NCBI RefSeq assembly: GCF_947496985.1
Contig: NZ_CANMEZ010000004.1
Location: 124,001 to 188,000 of the forward strand
Source: an uncultured Kordia sp.
Lineage (GTDB): Bacteria > Bacteroidota > Bacteroidia > Flavobacteriales > Flavobacteriaceae
Direction: 5' to 3'
DNA length: 64,000 nucleotides
The notes below the pieces were generated by a model that had not been told where the DNA came from, did no database searches, and was given only the letters and a program-made list of their open reading frames with translations. Made by a program: the position numbers and the translations under genes. Below are positions 7,440 through 17,126 of this stretch, piece after piece (the stretch's first letter is position 1; every line of letters starts with the position of its first letter).

Positions 7440-7447
7440 CAAACTTA
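7440..7447 (-). promoter_or_regulatory. Promoter -7 box of tandem unit 1
   Basis: TAAGTTTG on the minus strand, 30 bases before the lipoprotein ATG. The flanks (GATAAGTTTGCATCATCGTAAAAC) are recognisably related to those of units 2 and 3. Confidence 0.68.
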
Positions 7448-7625
7448 TCCATTTAAACAAGTGATTTTTAGGAAATTACCATATTTTATTTTCTCCGTAT
7501 TTTTATCAATTTTTCTCTTTTTACGTATCTATAAGAATTTTCATTCAATATAGTGTAAAAGTCAGTTATTTGTCAGTCTTTTAGGTTTATTTTGTGGTTA
7601 TGGTTGTTGTTTTTCGCTAAAGTGC

Positions 7626-8033
7626 TTAATTTTTTAGACGAATAGAGCGTAATTGCTCATTGATTTTCTCAATATGTATTTCAGTGATCTCATCTGGCAA
7701 TAGATTTTCAATGTTTTCAGGCCATTCTATGAAACACCAAGCATCACTATATAAGTAATCTTCAATCCCAATATCATAGGCTTCAACTTCATCTTCTATT
7801 CGATAACAATCAAAGTGATATAGAATATCTTTTGCTGTACGATATTCATTCACAATTGAAAATGTTGGACTGTTAGTGAGTTCATTTACACCTAATTGCT
7901 TTGCCAAAACTTTTATAAGTGTTGTTTTTCCAACACCCATTTCTCCATGAAAAGCAATAATTTTATGTTTTGATTGCGCTAAAATAGCTGTAGCTACTTC
8001 GTCAATTTGTGATAGATTATATTCTTTTTGCAC
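7626..8033 (-). CDS. tsaE: TsaE, ATPase of tRNA t6A biosynthesis (135 aa)
   Basis: A small P-loop protein of usual family length. Walker A is GEMGVGKTT near residue 29. The switch region NSPTFSIVNEY is diagnostic of TsaE, and the YHFDCYRI and CFIEWPENI blocks follow in the expected order. With TsaB and TsaD it forms the threonylcarbamoyl-AMP transferase complex that places t6A at position 37 of ANN-decoding tRNAs. It acts in the cytoplasm. The gene is downstream of porX on the same strand with an 88-base gap, an arrangement I regard as usual in flavobacteria. The tandem lipoprotein cassettes follow it. Confidence 0.95.
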   Translation of the reverse strand: MQKEYNLSQIDEVATAILAQSKHKIIAFHGEMGVGKTTLIKVLAKQLGVNELTNSPTFSIVNEYRTAKDILYHFDCYRIEDEVEAYDIGIEDYLYSDAWCFIEWPENIENLLPDEITEIHIEKINEQLRSIRLKN

Positions 8034-8121
8034 AAGTATTTCATTTTTGAGGCTTTCCCCAAATTTAATAAAATTTCTCTAATTGCCTATAAAATCACTT
8101 AGTGAGCTTATTTTTATGACA

Positions 8122-9669
8122 TTATCTTGGCGATAAAACTGCAAACGGAATAATCATTTCTTCTAAAGATACACCACCATGTTGGTAGGTATTTCTGTAA
8201 TAACTTACGTAATGATTGTAATTATTTGGATATGCAAAAAATAAATCTGTCTTTGCAAAAATAAATGAACTACTCATGTTGATTACTGGTAAGTGAATTG
8301 TTTTTGGATCTTTAGCTGCTAACACATCTTTTTGTTCGTAGGTAAGACTTCTACCAGTTTTGTAACGTAAGTTTAGACTTGTGTTTTTGTCTCCAACTAC
8401 TTTCGAAGGATGTTTTACATTAATTGTCCCGTGATCAGTTGTGATAATCAATTTAAAACCTAAACGTTGCGATTGTTGTATGATATCTAATAAAGGAGAG
8501 TTTTTAAACCAACTTTGTGTTAATGATCTGTATGCTTTGTCATCAGAAGCTAACTCTTTTACTACATCCATTTCAGTTTTAGCATGTGAGAGCATGTCTA
8601 CGAAATTATAAACTACAACTGTTAAGTCATTGTCTTTTTGGGATTTAAAGTTATCTGCGAGCTTCTTTCCGCCTTTTAAACTGGTGATTTTATGATATTC
8701 ATGCTTGATATTTAGTCCCAAACGCTTTAATTGCGCTTTTAGGAAATCATTTTCATGCAAATTCTTTCCGCCTTCATCAGTATCATTCTTCCAGTATTCA
8801 GGATGTAGTTTTTCCATGTCAGAAGGCATTAAGCCAGAGAAAATAGCATTTCTAGCATATTGTGTTGCGGTAGGTAAGATGCTCACAAAAGGAACTTCTT
8901 TCTCTTTCTTATAATGTGTATTTACAATTGGTTCAAATGCTTTCCATTGATCGTAACGTAAATTATCAACTACTACTAATAAAGTAGGTTGTGCTTTGCT
9001 AATTTCTGGCATAACCAATTCTCTAAATAAAGTGTGCGACATTATAGGCGCTTCTTCATTTCCAAACCAATCAGGGTAATTTCTATCAATGAATTTTCCA
9101 AACTGAACATTGGCTTCGTGTTTTTGAGATTCTAAAATTTCAAACATTCCAGTATCTTCAATATCTTCCAATTGTAATTCCCAATAAATCAACTTTTGAT
9201 ATAGCTCAATCCATTCTTCAATCGAATTTACCATTGCCATATCCATAGCAATCTTTCTAAATTCTTGCTGATAATTAGATGTAGTTTTTTCCGAAATTAA
9301 ACGCGAATGATCTAAATTTTTCTTTAAGCTCAATAAAATTTGATTCGGATTTACAGGTTTAATCAAGTAATCGGCAATTTTAGAACCAATTGCTTCTTCC
9401 ATAATATATTCTTCTTCACTCTTCGTAATCATTACTACAGGAAGATTATTTTGTTTAGCTTTTAATTCAGAAAGCGTTTCAATTCCTGTTAAACCAGGCA
9501 TGTTTTCGTCCAAAAGCACAATATCATACCGATCTTCATCAATCAGTTCTATTGCTTCTGTTCCGCTAGTACACGTGGTAACGTCGTAATTTTTTTTCTC
9601 TAAAAATAAAATGTGTGGTTTTAATAAATCAATTTCATCATCAACCCAAAGAATCTTGAATGCACTCAT
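8122..9669 (-). CDS. porX: PorX, response regulator/PglZ-domain protein of type IX secretion (515 aa)
   Basis: The N-terminal CheY-like receiver (residues ~4-120) has WVDDE at the acidic pocket, phospho-acceptor Asp54 in VLLDENMPG, and the KSEEE lysine motif. After a helical linker, a PglZ/alkaline-phosphatase-type domain begins near residue 215 with VVVDNLRYDQW. It has the nucleophile region TATQYARNAIFSG, and it ends with metal-site motifs ITTDHG and YQHGGVSLEEMIIP. In Porphyromonas and Flavobacterium, PorX works with the sensor PorY and controls T9SS genes and function. That fits the T9SS-tailed lyase at 36047 in this window. The order and length are those of the family; the identification is secure. 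Confidence 0.95.
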   Translation of the reverse strand: MSAFKILWVDDEIDLLKPHILFLEKKNYDVTTCTSGTEAIELIDEDRYDIVLLDENMPGLTGIETLSELKAKQNNLPVVMITKSEEEYIMEEAIGSKIADYLIKPVNPNQILLSLKKNLDHSRLISEKTTSNYQQEFRKIAMDMAMVNSIEEWIELYQKLIYWELQLEDIEDTGMFEILESQKHEANVQFGKFIDRNYPDWFGNEEAPIMSHTLFRELVMPEISKAQPTLLVVVDNLRYDQWKAFEPIVNTHYKKEKEVPFVSILPTATQYARNAIFSGLMPSDMEKLHPEYWKNDTDEGGKNLHENDFLKAQLKRLGLNIKHEYHKITSLKGGKKLADNFKSQKDNDLTVVVYNFVDMLSHAKTEMDVVKELASDDKAYRSLTQSWFKNSPLLDIIQQSQRLGFKLIITTDHGTINVKHPSKVVGDKNTSLNLRYKTGRSLTYEQKDVLAAKDPKTIHLPVINMSSSFIFAKTDLFFAYPNNYNHYVSYYRNTYQHGGVSLEEMIIPFAVLSPR

Positions 9670-9719
9670 GTATGTCTTTATTTAGTATATTATTAGTAAG
9701 GTGTCTTGTTTAATGTACT

Positions 9720-9727
9720 TATATTTG
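9720..9727 (+). promoter_or_regulatory. Promoter -7 box for the HD hydrolase gene
   Basis: TATATTTG matches TAnnTTTG exactly and lies 34 bases before the TTG start codon at 9762. Confidence 0.6.
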
Positions 9728-9761
9728 TGCTTATTCTTAAAAACGTATAAAAAAGTACAAG

Positions 9762-10991
9762 TTGAATACTAGAAATAAGCTTAAGATTTTAAACGACCCA
9801 ATTTACGGATTTATTACAATTCCAAATCCGTTAATTTTTGATCTCATTGAACATAAATATTTTCAGCGCTTACGCAGAATCTCGCAAATGGGGATGTCAT
9901 ATTTGGTATATCCAGGTGCGCATCACACACGTTTTCATCATGCGTTGGGTTGTATGCACTTAATGCAAAAGGCAATTCAAGTCCTTTGTTTTAAGGGAGT
10001 TAAAATATCTGAAGAAGAAAAACAAGCATTGTTAATAGCTATATTATTGCACGATATTGGTCACGGACCTTTCTCACACGCTATGGAGCATAGTATTGTA
10101 AATAGTGTCCATCATGAAGAGATTTCACTCTTACTCATGGAGCAATTAAACAAAGAATTTAACGGAAGTTTAACGCTTGCAATCGAAATATTCAAAGGGA
10201 ACTACCCTCGAAAATTTATGTATCAGTTAATATCTGGTCAAATTGATATGGATAGAGCAGACTATTTAAAGCGTGATAGTTTTTATACAGGTGTTGCTGA
10301 AGGAAATATCAATTCAGAACGAATTATTACCATGTTAAGCGTTGTAGATGATGAATTGGTGATAGAAGAAAAAGGAATCTATTCTGTTGAAAAATTTCTA
10401 GTTGCACGCAGATTAATGTATTGGCAAGTGTATTTGCACAAAACAAGTTTAGTAGCTGAGCAATTATTAATTCGTGTACTAAAAAGAGCCAAAGAACTCA
10501 CATTACAAGGAACAGAATTAAAAGCAAGTGCAGCTTTATCTTTTTTTATTCGAAATGAAATATCTATTGAAGATTTCAATTATGAAGTATTAGATACTTT
10601 TGCAAAGCTTGACGATTATGATATTGTATCTGCAATGAAAGAATGGATGAATGAAGATGATTTTGTATTATCTAATTTATGTAATATGATTATTAACAGA
10701 GATTTACTTCGTATTAAGATCAAAAACAAAAAGATATCCGCAAAAAAAGTTCAAAATGAAACACAGAGCTTACTAGAAAAACATAATATTTCAGAAGCTG
10801 AAGCCTCGTATTTTGTGTTCTCAGGCGAAATATCTAATCAGGCATACAAAACCACAAGTCAAAACATAAACATTTTAATGAAGACTGGAAAAATTCAGGA
10901 TGTTGTCAAGGCTTCAGATCAATTAAACCTAAAAGCACTCTCAAAACCAGTCACAAAATATTATATATGTTATCCAAAAGATAAACTTTAG
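9762..10991 (+). CDS. HD superfamily phosphohydrolase (409 aa)
   Basis: The protein begins KLKILNDPIYGFI, which is the usual N-terminus of this widespread family. HD-domain metal ligands are seen in HHTRFHHALG (around residue 50) and the LLHDIGHGPFSHAME motif (HD pair near residue 96), with a third Asp in QIDMDRADYL. Relatives are dNTP triphosphohydrolase-like proteins of uncharacterised substrate. The start codon is TTG; no ATG lies nearby and the family N-terminus begins directly after it. The gene precedes lpxD by 24 bases on the same strand, a linkage common in flavobacteria. The structure-level assignment is firm; the substrate is not known. Confidence 0.9.
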   Translation: MNTRNKLKILNDPIYGFITIPNPLIFDLIEHKYFQRLRRISQMGMSYLVYPGAHHTRFHHALGCMHLMQKAIQVLCFKGVKISEEEKQALLIAILLHDIGHGPFSHAMEHSIVNSVHHEEISLLLMEQLNKEFNGSLTLAIEIFKGNYPRKFMYQLISGQIDMDRADYLKRDSFYTGVAEGNINSERIITMLSVVDDELVIEEKGIYSVEKFLVARRLMYWQVYLHKTSLVAEQLLIRVLKRAKELTLQGTELKASAALSFFIRNEISIEDFNYEVLDTFAKLDDYDIVSAMKEWMNEDDFVLSNLCNMIINRDLLRIKIKNKKISAKKVQNETQSLLEKHNISEAEASYFVFSGEISNQAYKTTSQNINILMKTGKIQDVVKASDQLNLKALSKPVTKYYICYPKDKL

Positions 10992-11002
10992 GAGTTTTTT
11001 TA

Positions 11003-11010
11003 TACTTTTG
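11003..11010 (+). promoter_or_regulatory. Promoter -7 box directly ahead of lpxD
   Basis: TACTTTTG, a perfect TAnnTTTG, ends only 5 bases before the lpxD ATG. If used, the lpxD message would be leaderless or nearly so. Confidence 0.5.
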
Positions 11011-11015
11011 CCAGA

Positions 11016-12044
11016 ATGAAGTTTACAGCGACACAAATAGCGGGTATTTTAGAAGGAGATATCATAGGTGATCCAAACACTGAAGTATCCAAACTTTCAA
11101 AGATAGAAGAAGGGACAGAAGGTTCATTAACTTTCTTAGCAAATCCCAAATATACACAGTACATATATAGTACGCGTGCATCCATTACAATTGTAAATAA
11201 AGAATTTAGTGCTGAAGAAGATTTAACAACAACATTAATTAAAGTTGATGATGCATACAAATCATTCTCAAAGCTTTTAGAATACTACAATAAAGTAAAA
11301 CTGAATAAAGTTGGAATAGAACAGCCAGCGTTCATTTCAGAAACAGCTACGTACGGAAAAGAACTCTATTTCGGAGCATTCTCATACATGGGAGACAATG
11401 TGAAAATTGGTGATTACGTTAAAGTATATCCAAACGCATACATTGGTGATAATGTAACTATTGGTAACAATGTCGTTATTTTCGCTGGAGCTAAAATTTA
11501 CTCAGAATCCGTAATTGGTGATAACTGCGTAATTCATAGTGGAGCCATTGTAGGTGCAGACGGTTTTGGCTTTGCACCAAATGAAAAAGGAGAATATCAA
11601 AAAGTTCCACAAACTGGAAATGTAATTTTGGAAGCGAATGTAGACATTGGCGCAGGAACTACAATTGATAGAGCTACACTTGGTTCAACAGTCATCAGAA
11701 AAGGAGTAAAGCTTGACAATCAAATCCAAATTGCACACAACGTAGAAATTGGAAAAAATACGGTAATTGCAGCGCAAACAGGAATTGCGGGTTCAACCAA
11801 AATTGGAGAAAACTGCATGATCGGTGGGCAAGTTGGAATCGTAGGACACATTACTATTGGTGACAACGTAAAAATTCAAGCACAATCAGGAATAGGGAGA
11901 AACATAAAAGATGGAGAAACATTACAAGGTTCTCCAGCATTAAACTATGGAGATTACAACAAATCGTATGTATACTTCAAAAATCTTCCTAAACTTGCAA
12001 AAACAATCAATCAACTAGAAAAAAAAATAAACAACAATGAGTGA
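11016..12044 (+). CDS. lpxD: LpxD, UDP-3-O-acylglucosamine N-acyltransferase (342 aa)
   Basis: A left-handed beta-helix acyltransferase of standard length for LpxD. It has an N-terminal uridine-binding domain (residues ~1-100, with [22 protein letters not shown]), then hexapeptide repeats (IGDNV type). The conserved blocks are [30 protein letters not shown] and [13 protein letters not shown], the last with the catalytic histidine. It transfers a 3-hydroxyacyl chain from acyl-ACP onto UDP-3-O-acyl-glucosamine in lipid A synthesis, in the cytoplasm. The stop overlaps the start of lpxC/fabZ by 8 bases, so translation is probably coupled. Confidence 0.96.
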   Translation: MKFTATQIAGILEGDIIGDPNTEVSKLSKIEEGTEGSLTFLANPKYTQYIYSTRASITIVNKEFSAEEDLTTTLIKVDDAYKSFSKLLEYYNKVKLNKVGIEQPAFISETATYGKELYFGAFSYMGDNVKIGDYVKVYPNAYIGDNVTIGNNVVIFAGAKIYSESVIGDNCVIHSGAIVGADGFGFAPNEKGEYQKVPQTGNVILEANVDIGAGTTIDRATLGSTVIRKGVKLDNQIQIAHNVEIGKNTVIAAQTGIAGSTKIGENCMIGGQVGIVGHITIGDNVKIQAQSGIGRNIKDGETLQGSPALNYGDYNKSYVYFKNLPKLAKTINQLEKKINNNE

Positions 12045-13458
12045 GATTATTGTTAAACAAAAAACCATCGCCAAAGAAATATCGCTAAAAGGTGTTGGAT
12101 TACACACAGGGAAAGAAGTATTACTAACTTTTAAGCCTGCGCCAGAAAATCATGGATACGCTTTTATGCGTGTTGATTTAGAAGGAAATCCGATAATTGA
12201 AGCAGATGCTAACTACGTAGTAAATACACAGCGTGGAACAGTTTTGGAAAAAAGAGGTGTCAAAATTCAAACATGCGAGCATGTGTTAGCTGCATTAGTT
12301 GGATTAGAAATTGACAATGTTCTTATTGAATTAAACGAATCTGAGCCTCCAATTATGGATGGTTCGGCAAAATTTTTCTTAGAAGCTATAGAAGAAGCTG
12401 GAATTGTTGAGCAAGATAAACCTCGTGAAGAATATATTGTAAAAGATGTAATCTCATACATTGATGAAGAAACAGGAAGTGAAATCACAATCATTCCTTC
12501 TGATGAATACCAAGTAACTACAATGGTTGACTTTGGTACGAAAGTATTAGGAACACAAAACGCAACCTTAAAACACATATCTGATTTCAAAAAAGACATT
12601 GCTAGTTCAAGAACATTTAGTTTCTTACACGAATTAGAAATGTTGTTAGAACATGGTTTAATAAAAGGTGGTGATTTAAATAATGCTATTGTATATGTTG
12701 ATAAAGAATTATCTCCAGAGACAATGGACAAACTAAGAGTTGCATTTGGAAAAGATAACATTGCAGTAAAACCGAATGGAATCTTAGATAACTTAACATT
12801 ACATCATCCAAATGAAGCTGCACGTCACAAATTACTTGATGTAATAGGTGATTTAGCATTAGTTGGTACACGCATTCGCGGAAAAGTGATAGCTAACAAA
12901 CCAGGACATTTTGTAAATACTCAATTTGCTAAAAAACTAGCGAAAATTATAAAAATAGAGAAGCGTAACAATGTCCCAACATATGATTTGCATAAAACTC
13001 CTTTAATGGATATCAATCAAATCATGACGATGTTGCCACATAGACCACCATTTTTACTTATTGATAAAATATTAGAATTATCTGATAGACATGTAGTAGG
13101 AGTGAAAAATGTAACTATGAATGAACCATTCTTTGTAGGACATTTTCCAGGAGCACCAGTAATGCCAGGAGTATTACAAGTAGAAGCAATGGCACAAACA
13201 GGAGGAATTCTAGTTTTAAGTACTGTTCCTGATCCAGAAAATTACTTAACATTCTTCATGAAGATCGACAAAGTAAAATTCAAGCAAAAAGTAGTACCTG
13301 GTGATACATTAATTTTCAAAACGGAATTAATAACTCCAATACGAAGAGGAATTTGTCACATGCGCGGGTTTGCCTATGCAAACGGAAAAGTAGTAGCCGA
13401 AGCAGAATTAATGGCGCAAATTGCACGAAAAAAAGAAGAAGACATAGTAAAAAAATAA
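12037..13458 (+). CDS. lpxC/fabZ: Bifunctional LpxC/FabZ: UDP-acyl-GlcNAc deacetylase and 3-hydroxyacyl-ACP dehydratase (473 aa)
   Basis: Residues ~1-310 form LpxC, the zinc deacetylase that commits the cell to lipid A. The zinc ligand His82 is in [10 protein letters not shown], and [10 protein letters not shown] follows. The second zinc/active-site cluster is [18 protein letters not shown]. After the linker [15 protein letters not shown] comes FabZ (residues ~325-473) with [12 protein letters not shown], the catalytic His in PHRPP, and [20 protein letters not shown]. The fused form is characteristic of Bacteroidota and Chlorobi. It couples lipid A synthesis to the supply of unsaturated acyl-ACP. 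It sits between lpxD and lpxA in one operon. Confidence 0.97.
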   Translation: MSEIIVKQKTIAKEISLKGVGLHTGKEVLLTFKPAPENHGYAFMRVDLEGNPIIEADANYVVNTQRGTVLEKRGVKIQTCEHVLAALVGLEIDNVLIELNESEPPIMDGSAKFFLEAIEEAGIVEQDKPREEYIVKDVISYIDEETGSEITIIPSDEYQVTTMVDFGTKVLGTQNATLKHISDFKKDIASSRTFSFLHELEMLLEHGLIKGGDLNNAIVYVDKELSPETMDKLRVAFGKDNIAVKPNGILDNLTLHHPNEAARHKLLDVIGDLALVGTRIRGKVIANKPGHFVNTQFAKKLAKIIKIEKRNNVPTYDLHKTPLMDINQIMTMLPHRPPFLLIDKILELSDRHVVGVKNVTMNEPFFVGHFPGAPVMPGVLQVEAMAQTGGILVLSTVPDPENYLTFFMKIDKVKFKQKVVPGDTLIFKTELITPIRRGICHMRGFAYANGKVVAEAELMAQIARKKEEDIVKK

Positions 13459-13515
13459 CACGGTATACAATACTGTGTAGAGAATCTAACGAGAAGAATA
13501 ACTAAAACAGAGTAG

Positions 13516-14301
13516 ATGAATCAACCTTTAGCATACGTTCATCCAGGAGCAAAAATCGCCAAAAATGTAGTTGTAGAGCCTTTTACAACCATCCATAACA
13601 ATGTTATCATTGGTGAAGGAACTTGGATCGGTTCAAATGTAACCATCATGGAAGGTGCACGAATTGGGAAAAATTGTAACATTTTTCCAGGTTCGGTAAT
13701 TTCAGCACCACCACAAGATTTAAAATACCAAGGAGAAGATACCATTGCAGAAATTGGCGACAATACTACCATACGTGAATGTGTAACCATAAATAAAGGT
13801 ACTTCGGATCGTATGAAAACAAAAATTGGTAAAAACTGCCTTATTATGGCGTATTGCCACGTTGCACACGATTGTATTGTTGGAGATAACTGTATATTTT
13901 CAAATAACAGTACATTGGCAGGACACATTACGGTTGGAGATCATGTGATCTTAGCAGGAATGACAGCTGTGCATCAATTTTGTTCTATTGGAAATCACGC
14001 CTTTGTTACAGGTGGTTCCTTAGTTCGTAAAGATGTTCCTCCATATGTGAAAGCGGCTCGTGAACCATTATCATATGTGGGAATCAACTCAGTCGGATTA
14101 CGTAGAAGAGGATTTACAACAGAAAAAATTCGCGAGATTCAAAATATCTTTAGAATTTTATATCAAAAAAATTACAATAACACACAAGCTGCTGAAATCA
14201 TTGAGGCAGAAATGGAAGCGACTACAGAGCGCGATGAAATATTACAATTCATCAAAAACTCTCACAGAGGTATCATGAAAGGATACATTGCTTCAAACTA
14301 A
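13516..14301 (+). CDS. lpxA: LpxA, acyl-ACP:UDP-GlcNAc O-acyltransferase (261 aa)
   Basis: A hexapeptide-repeat acyltransferase of normal length. The signature ISAPPQDLKYQGE is the LpxA nucleotide-binding block, and the catalytic histidine lies in LIMAYCHVAHDC. NKGTSDRM and GLRRRGFTTEKI are family blocks, and the C-terminal helical domain (from ~190) completes the trimeric fold. It catalyses the first step of lipid A synthesis, adding a 3-hydroxyacyl chain to UDP-GlcNAc. It lies 57 bases after lpxC/fabZ and 18 bases before efp, so lpxD-lpxC/fabZ-lpxA-efp form one probable operon. Confidence 0.96.
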   Translation: MNQPLAYVHPGAKIAKNVVVEPFTTIHNNVIIGEGTWIGSNVTIMEGARIGKNCNIFPGSVISAPPQDLKYQGEDTIAEIGDNTTIRECVTINKGTSDRMKTKIGKNCLIMAYCHVAHDCIVGDNCIFSNNSTLAGHITVGDHVILAGMTAVHQFCSIGNHAFVTGGSLVRKDVPPYVKAAREPLSYVGINSVGLRRRGFTTEKIREIQNIFRILYQKNYNNTQAAEIIEAEMEATTERDEILQFIKNSHRGIMKGYIASN

Positions 14302-14319
14302 AAAATAAAATAATTACCA

Positions 14320-14886
14320 ATGGCATCAACATCAGACATTAGAAAAGGATTGTGCATTCGTTACAACCACGACATATTTAAAATCATAGAATTTTTACAC
14401 GTAAAACCAGGAAAAGGACCTGCATTTGTACGTACAAAACTAAAAAGTGTAACCACTGGAAAAGTAATTGATAACACTTTCTCTGCTGGACACAAAATTG
14501 AAGATGTTCGTGTAGAAACACATACATTCCAATATCTATACAGCGATGGAGATACATTTCATTTCATGAATACATCTGATTACAATCAGATTACACTTCA
14601 AAAGAATGTTTTAGATGCACCAGATTTATTAAAAGAAGGAGAAAATGTTAAAATCCTTATCAACTCTGAAGATAGCATGCCATTATCAGTAGACATGCCT
14701 GCAAGTGTTATTTTGGAAGTAACACATACAGAGCCAGGTGTTAAAGGTAATACGGCAACAAATGCTACTAAACCCGCAACGGTTGAAACTGGAGCGAGAG
14801 TAAATGTTCCTTTATTTATAAATGAAGGTGACAAAATTAAAATTGAAACAGAAAAAGGTTCCTACATGGAACGTATAAAAGAATAA
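14320..14886 (+). CDS. efp: Elongation factor P (188 aa)
   Basis: Full-length EF-P. Its KOW-like domain I carries the modification loop VKPGKGPAFVRTKL, and the tip lysine is Lys32. It has two OB domains and the C-terminal signature (ETGARVNVPLFINEGDKI). It binds the ribosome between the P and E sites and relieves stalling at polyproline stretches. The Lys tip with PGKGPA is the plain lysine type rather than the arginine/rhamnose type. No modification enzyme gene is visible in the window. It is co-oriented with lpxA, and a strong intrinsic terminator follows. Confidence 0.97.
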   Translation: MASTSDIRKGLCIRYNHDIFKIIEFLHVKPGKGPAFVRTKLKSVTTGKVIDNTFSAGHKIEDVRVETHTFQYLYSDGDTFHFMNTSDYNQITLQKNVLDAPDLLKEGENVKILINSEDSMPLSVDMPASVILEVTHTEPGVKGNTATNATKPATVETGARVNVPLFINEGDKIKIETEKGSYMERIKE

Positions 14887-14894
14887 ATACAGTT

Positions 14895-14926
14895 AAAAAG
14901 CTCAATAATTACATATTGAGCTTTTT
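14895..14926 (+). terminator. Intrinsic terminator after efp
   Basis: AAAAAGCTCAATA (14895-14907) pairs perfectly with TATTGAGCTTTTT (14914-14926) across a 6-base loop; the T-run is part of the right arm. Confidence 0.82.
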
Positions 14927-14967
14927 AATTTCTACACATCTGAAATAATTCTATAAAAAGCCCGCAG

Positions 14968-15912
14968 ATGAAATTCCCTAGAATACATACACTTAAAGAA
15001 ATTTCCGAAATCATAAACACTTCATATGTTGGAGATGATTCATTTCCTGTACATGGAATGAATGAAATACATGTAGTTGAAGCTGGAGATATTGTTTTTG
15101 TCGATCATCCAAAATACTATGACAAAGCATTGGAATCAAAAGCTACCATTGTATTAATCAACAAAGAAGTTACTTGTCCAGAAGGAAAAGCATTATTAAT
15201 TTCAGATGATCCTTTTAGAGATTTTAATACACTTACGGATCATTTTAGACCTTTTGTAAGTGCTTCAGCATCAATAGCACCTTCTGCAAAAATTGGGGAA
15301 CGTACGGTAATTCAGCCAAACTGTTTTGTAGGGAATAATGTTACAATTGGAAATGATTGCGTAATTCATGCAAATGTGGCAATTTATGATAATGCTGTTA
15401 TTGGAAATAATGTTACAATTCACTCCGGAACTGTCTTAGGAGCAGATGCTTTCTATTACAAAAAACGCCCAGAAGGTTTTGATAAATTGCGTTCTGGTGG
15501 ACGTGTTGTTTTAGAAGATAATGTAGATTTAGGTTCATTATGTACCATTGATAAAGGTGTTACAGGTGATACAACTATAAAAGAAGGGACAAAAATTGAC
15601 AATCAAGTACACATAGGTCATGATACTATAATTGGAAAGAAATGTTTAATAGCTTCGCAAACAGGAATTGCAGGTTGTGTTATCATTGAAGATGAAGTAA
15701 CCATTTGGGGACAAGTAGGAATCACAAGCGGAATAACTATTGGTGCAAAAACAGTTATATCTGCACAGTCAGGAGTTAGTAAAGGATTAGAAGGAGGAAA
15801 AAGCTACTTTGGAACACCAGCAGATGATTTTAGAAAAAAATACAAAGAAATTGCGTCAATTCGTCAAATACCAGAATTGATAGAAAGAATAGAAAATTTA
15901 GAAAAAAAATAG
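14968..15912 (+). CDS. LpxD-like acyltransferase, second copy (314 aa)
   Basis: A second left-handed beta-helix protein with the LpxD layout. The N-terminal domain contains AGDIVFVDHPKYYDKAL, then hexapeptide repeats, a GADAFYYKKRPEG block in place of the GADGFGFAP of true LpxD, and DNQVHIGHDTIIG with the catalytic-type histidine. It is shorter than the LpxD at 11016 and differs at substrate-contact blocks. It may act on another UDP-sugar or acyl donor, or be an isozyme that alters acyl-chain choice. It is separated from efp by a terminator, so it has its own expression; sucD follows after 146 bases. The family is sure, the exact reaction is not. Confidence 0.85.
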   Translation: MKFPRIHTLKEISEIINTSYVGDDSFPVHGMNEIHVVEAGDIVFVDHPKYYDKALESKATIVLINKEVTCPEGKALLISDDPFRDFNTLTDHFRPFVSASASIAPSAKIGERTVIQPNCFVGNNVTIGNDCVIHANVAIYDNAVIGNNVTIHSGTVLGADAFYYKKRPEGFDKLRSGGRVVLEDNVDLGSLCTIDKGVTGDTTIKEGTKIDNQVHIGHDTIIGKKCLIASQTGIAGCVIIEDEVTIWGQVGITSGITIGAKTVISAQSGVSKGLEGGKSYFGTPADDFRKKYKEIASIRQIPELIERIENLEKK

Positions 15913-16026
15913 TAAATTTTATAGAAACTATTTGTTGAATTTACTCCATTTTTCAGGAAATAAGAAGAGTGAAAATCAATTCGCAGATAAAACTGAAAAA
16001 ATACTTTATAAATAGTAGATAAAAAA

Positions 16027-16034
16027 CTATTTTT
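16027..16034 (+). promoter_or_regulatory. Promoter -7 box for sucD
   Basis: TATTTTTG, a perfect TAnnTTTG, 24 bases before the sucD ATG. No clear upstream TTG element is visible. Confidence 0.55.
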
Positions 16035-16058
16035 GTTCAGCCAAAAAACAAATATCAA

Positions 16059-16931
16059 ATGAGCGTTTTAGTAAACAAAGATTCAAAAATAATTGTTCAA
16101 GGATTTACAGGAAGTGAAGGAACATTTCATGCAGGTCAAATGATTGAGTACGGAACTAACGTTGTTGGTGGAGTAACTCCAGGAAAAGGTGGACAAACAC
16201 ACTTAGACAAACCAGTTTTTAATACAGTTGCAGAAGCTGTTGAAAAAGTAGGAGCAGACACTACAATTATATTTGTACCGCCAGCATTTGCTGCTGATGC
16301 AATTATGGAAGCTGCTAATGCAGGAATCAAAGTAATTATTACAATTACAGAAGGAATTCCTGTTGCAGATATGACAAAAGTTGCTGCATATATCGCTAAT
16401 AAAGATTGTCGATTAATAGGACCTAACTGTCCAGGAGTAATTACGCCAGGAGAAGCAAAGGTTGGAATTATGCCAGGATTTGTTTTCAAAGAAGGAAAAG
16501 TAGGAATCGTTTCTAAATCAGGAACATTAACATATGAAGCTGCTGATCAAGTAGTAAAACAAGGATTAGGAATTACAACTGCTATTGGTATTGGAGGAGA
16601 TCCAATTATTGGAACAACTACAAAAGAAGCTGTTGAATTATTAATTAACGATCCAGCTACTGAATGTGTAGTAATGATTGGTGAAATTGGTGGTCAATTA
16701 GAAGCTGATGCTGCTAAATGGTACAAAGAAAATGGAAGTAAAAAACCAGTTGTTGGTTTCATCGCAGGTGAAACTGCACCAGCAGGACGTACAATGGGAC
16801 ATGCAGGAGCTATTGTTGGTGGAGCTGATGATACAGCAGAAGCTAAGAAAAGAATTATGCGCGAATGTGGAATTCACGTTGTAGATTCTCCAGCAGAGAT
16901 TGGAAAGAAAGTAGCAGAGGTGATGGGATAA
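16059..16931 (+). CDS. sucD: Succinyl-CoA synthetase alpha subunit (290 aa)
   Basis: It has the full length of the family. The N-terminal CoA-binding Rossmann domain shows [20 protein letters not shown] and GGVTPGKGG. The ligase domain shows [15 protein letters not shown] and the phosphohistidine loop [13 protein letters not shown]. With the beta subunit SucC it converts succinyl-CoA to succinate with nucleotide triphosphate formation in the TCA cycle. sucC is not adjacent here, so the subunits are encoded apart, as in other flavobacteria to my recollection. It has its own promoter and a very strong terminator, and is thus monocistronic. Confidence 0.97.
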   Translation: MSVLVNKDSKIIVQGFTGSEGTFHAGQMIEYGTNVVGGVTPGKGGQTHLDKPVFNTVAEAVEKVGADTTIIFVPPAFAADAIMEAANAGIKVIITITEGIPVADMTKVAAYIANKDCRLIGPNCPGVITPGEAKVGIMPGFVFKEGKVGIVSKSGTLTYEAADQVVKQGLGITTAIGIGGDPIIGTTTKEAVELLINDPATECVVMIGEIGGQLEADAAKWYKENGSKKPVVGFIAGETAPAGRTMGHAGAIVGGADDTAEAKKRIMRECGIHVVDSPAEIGKKVAEVMG

Positions 16932-16951
16932 TTCATCATAGCATAAAATAT

Positions 16952-16989
16952 AAAAGCGCAGTATCAATAAGATACTGCGCTTTTTTTTA
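16952..16989 (+). terminator. Intrinsic terminator after sucD
   Basis: The 14-bp perfect stem AAAAGCGCAGTATC (16952-16965) / GATACTGCGCTTTT (16971-16984) has a 5-base loop and a T-run. Confidence 0.9.
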
Positions 16990-17126
16990 TGTTAAAATTT
17001 AAAAATCAGCAAGTTATATTGTTTTATATCTTCTTACGATTTATGAATATGAAGAATACTTTCTTTTAGATGTAGATTTCTCTTTATAGTTTTAGGTAAA
17101 TTATTAACTATAAAAATATTTTAATC

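Noticed and set aside
5132-7447. Composite transposon carrying the tandem cassette
   Set aside because: No transposase, no terminal target duplications and no composition shift were seen; simple tandem duplication explains it.
12267-12761. 164-codon antisense frame inside lpxC/fabZ
   Set aside because: It is a shadow frame with low-complexity Ser/Ile composition and no start context; the sense protein is fully conserved.
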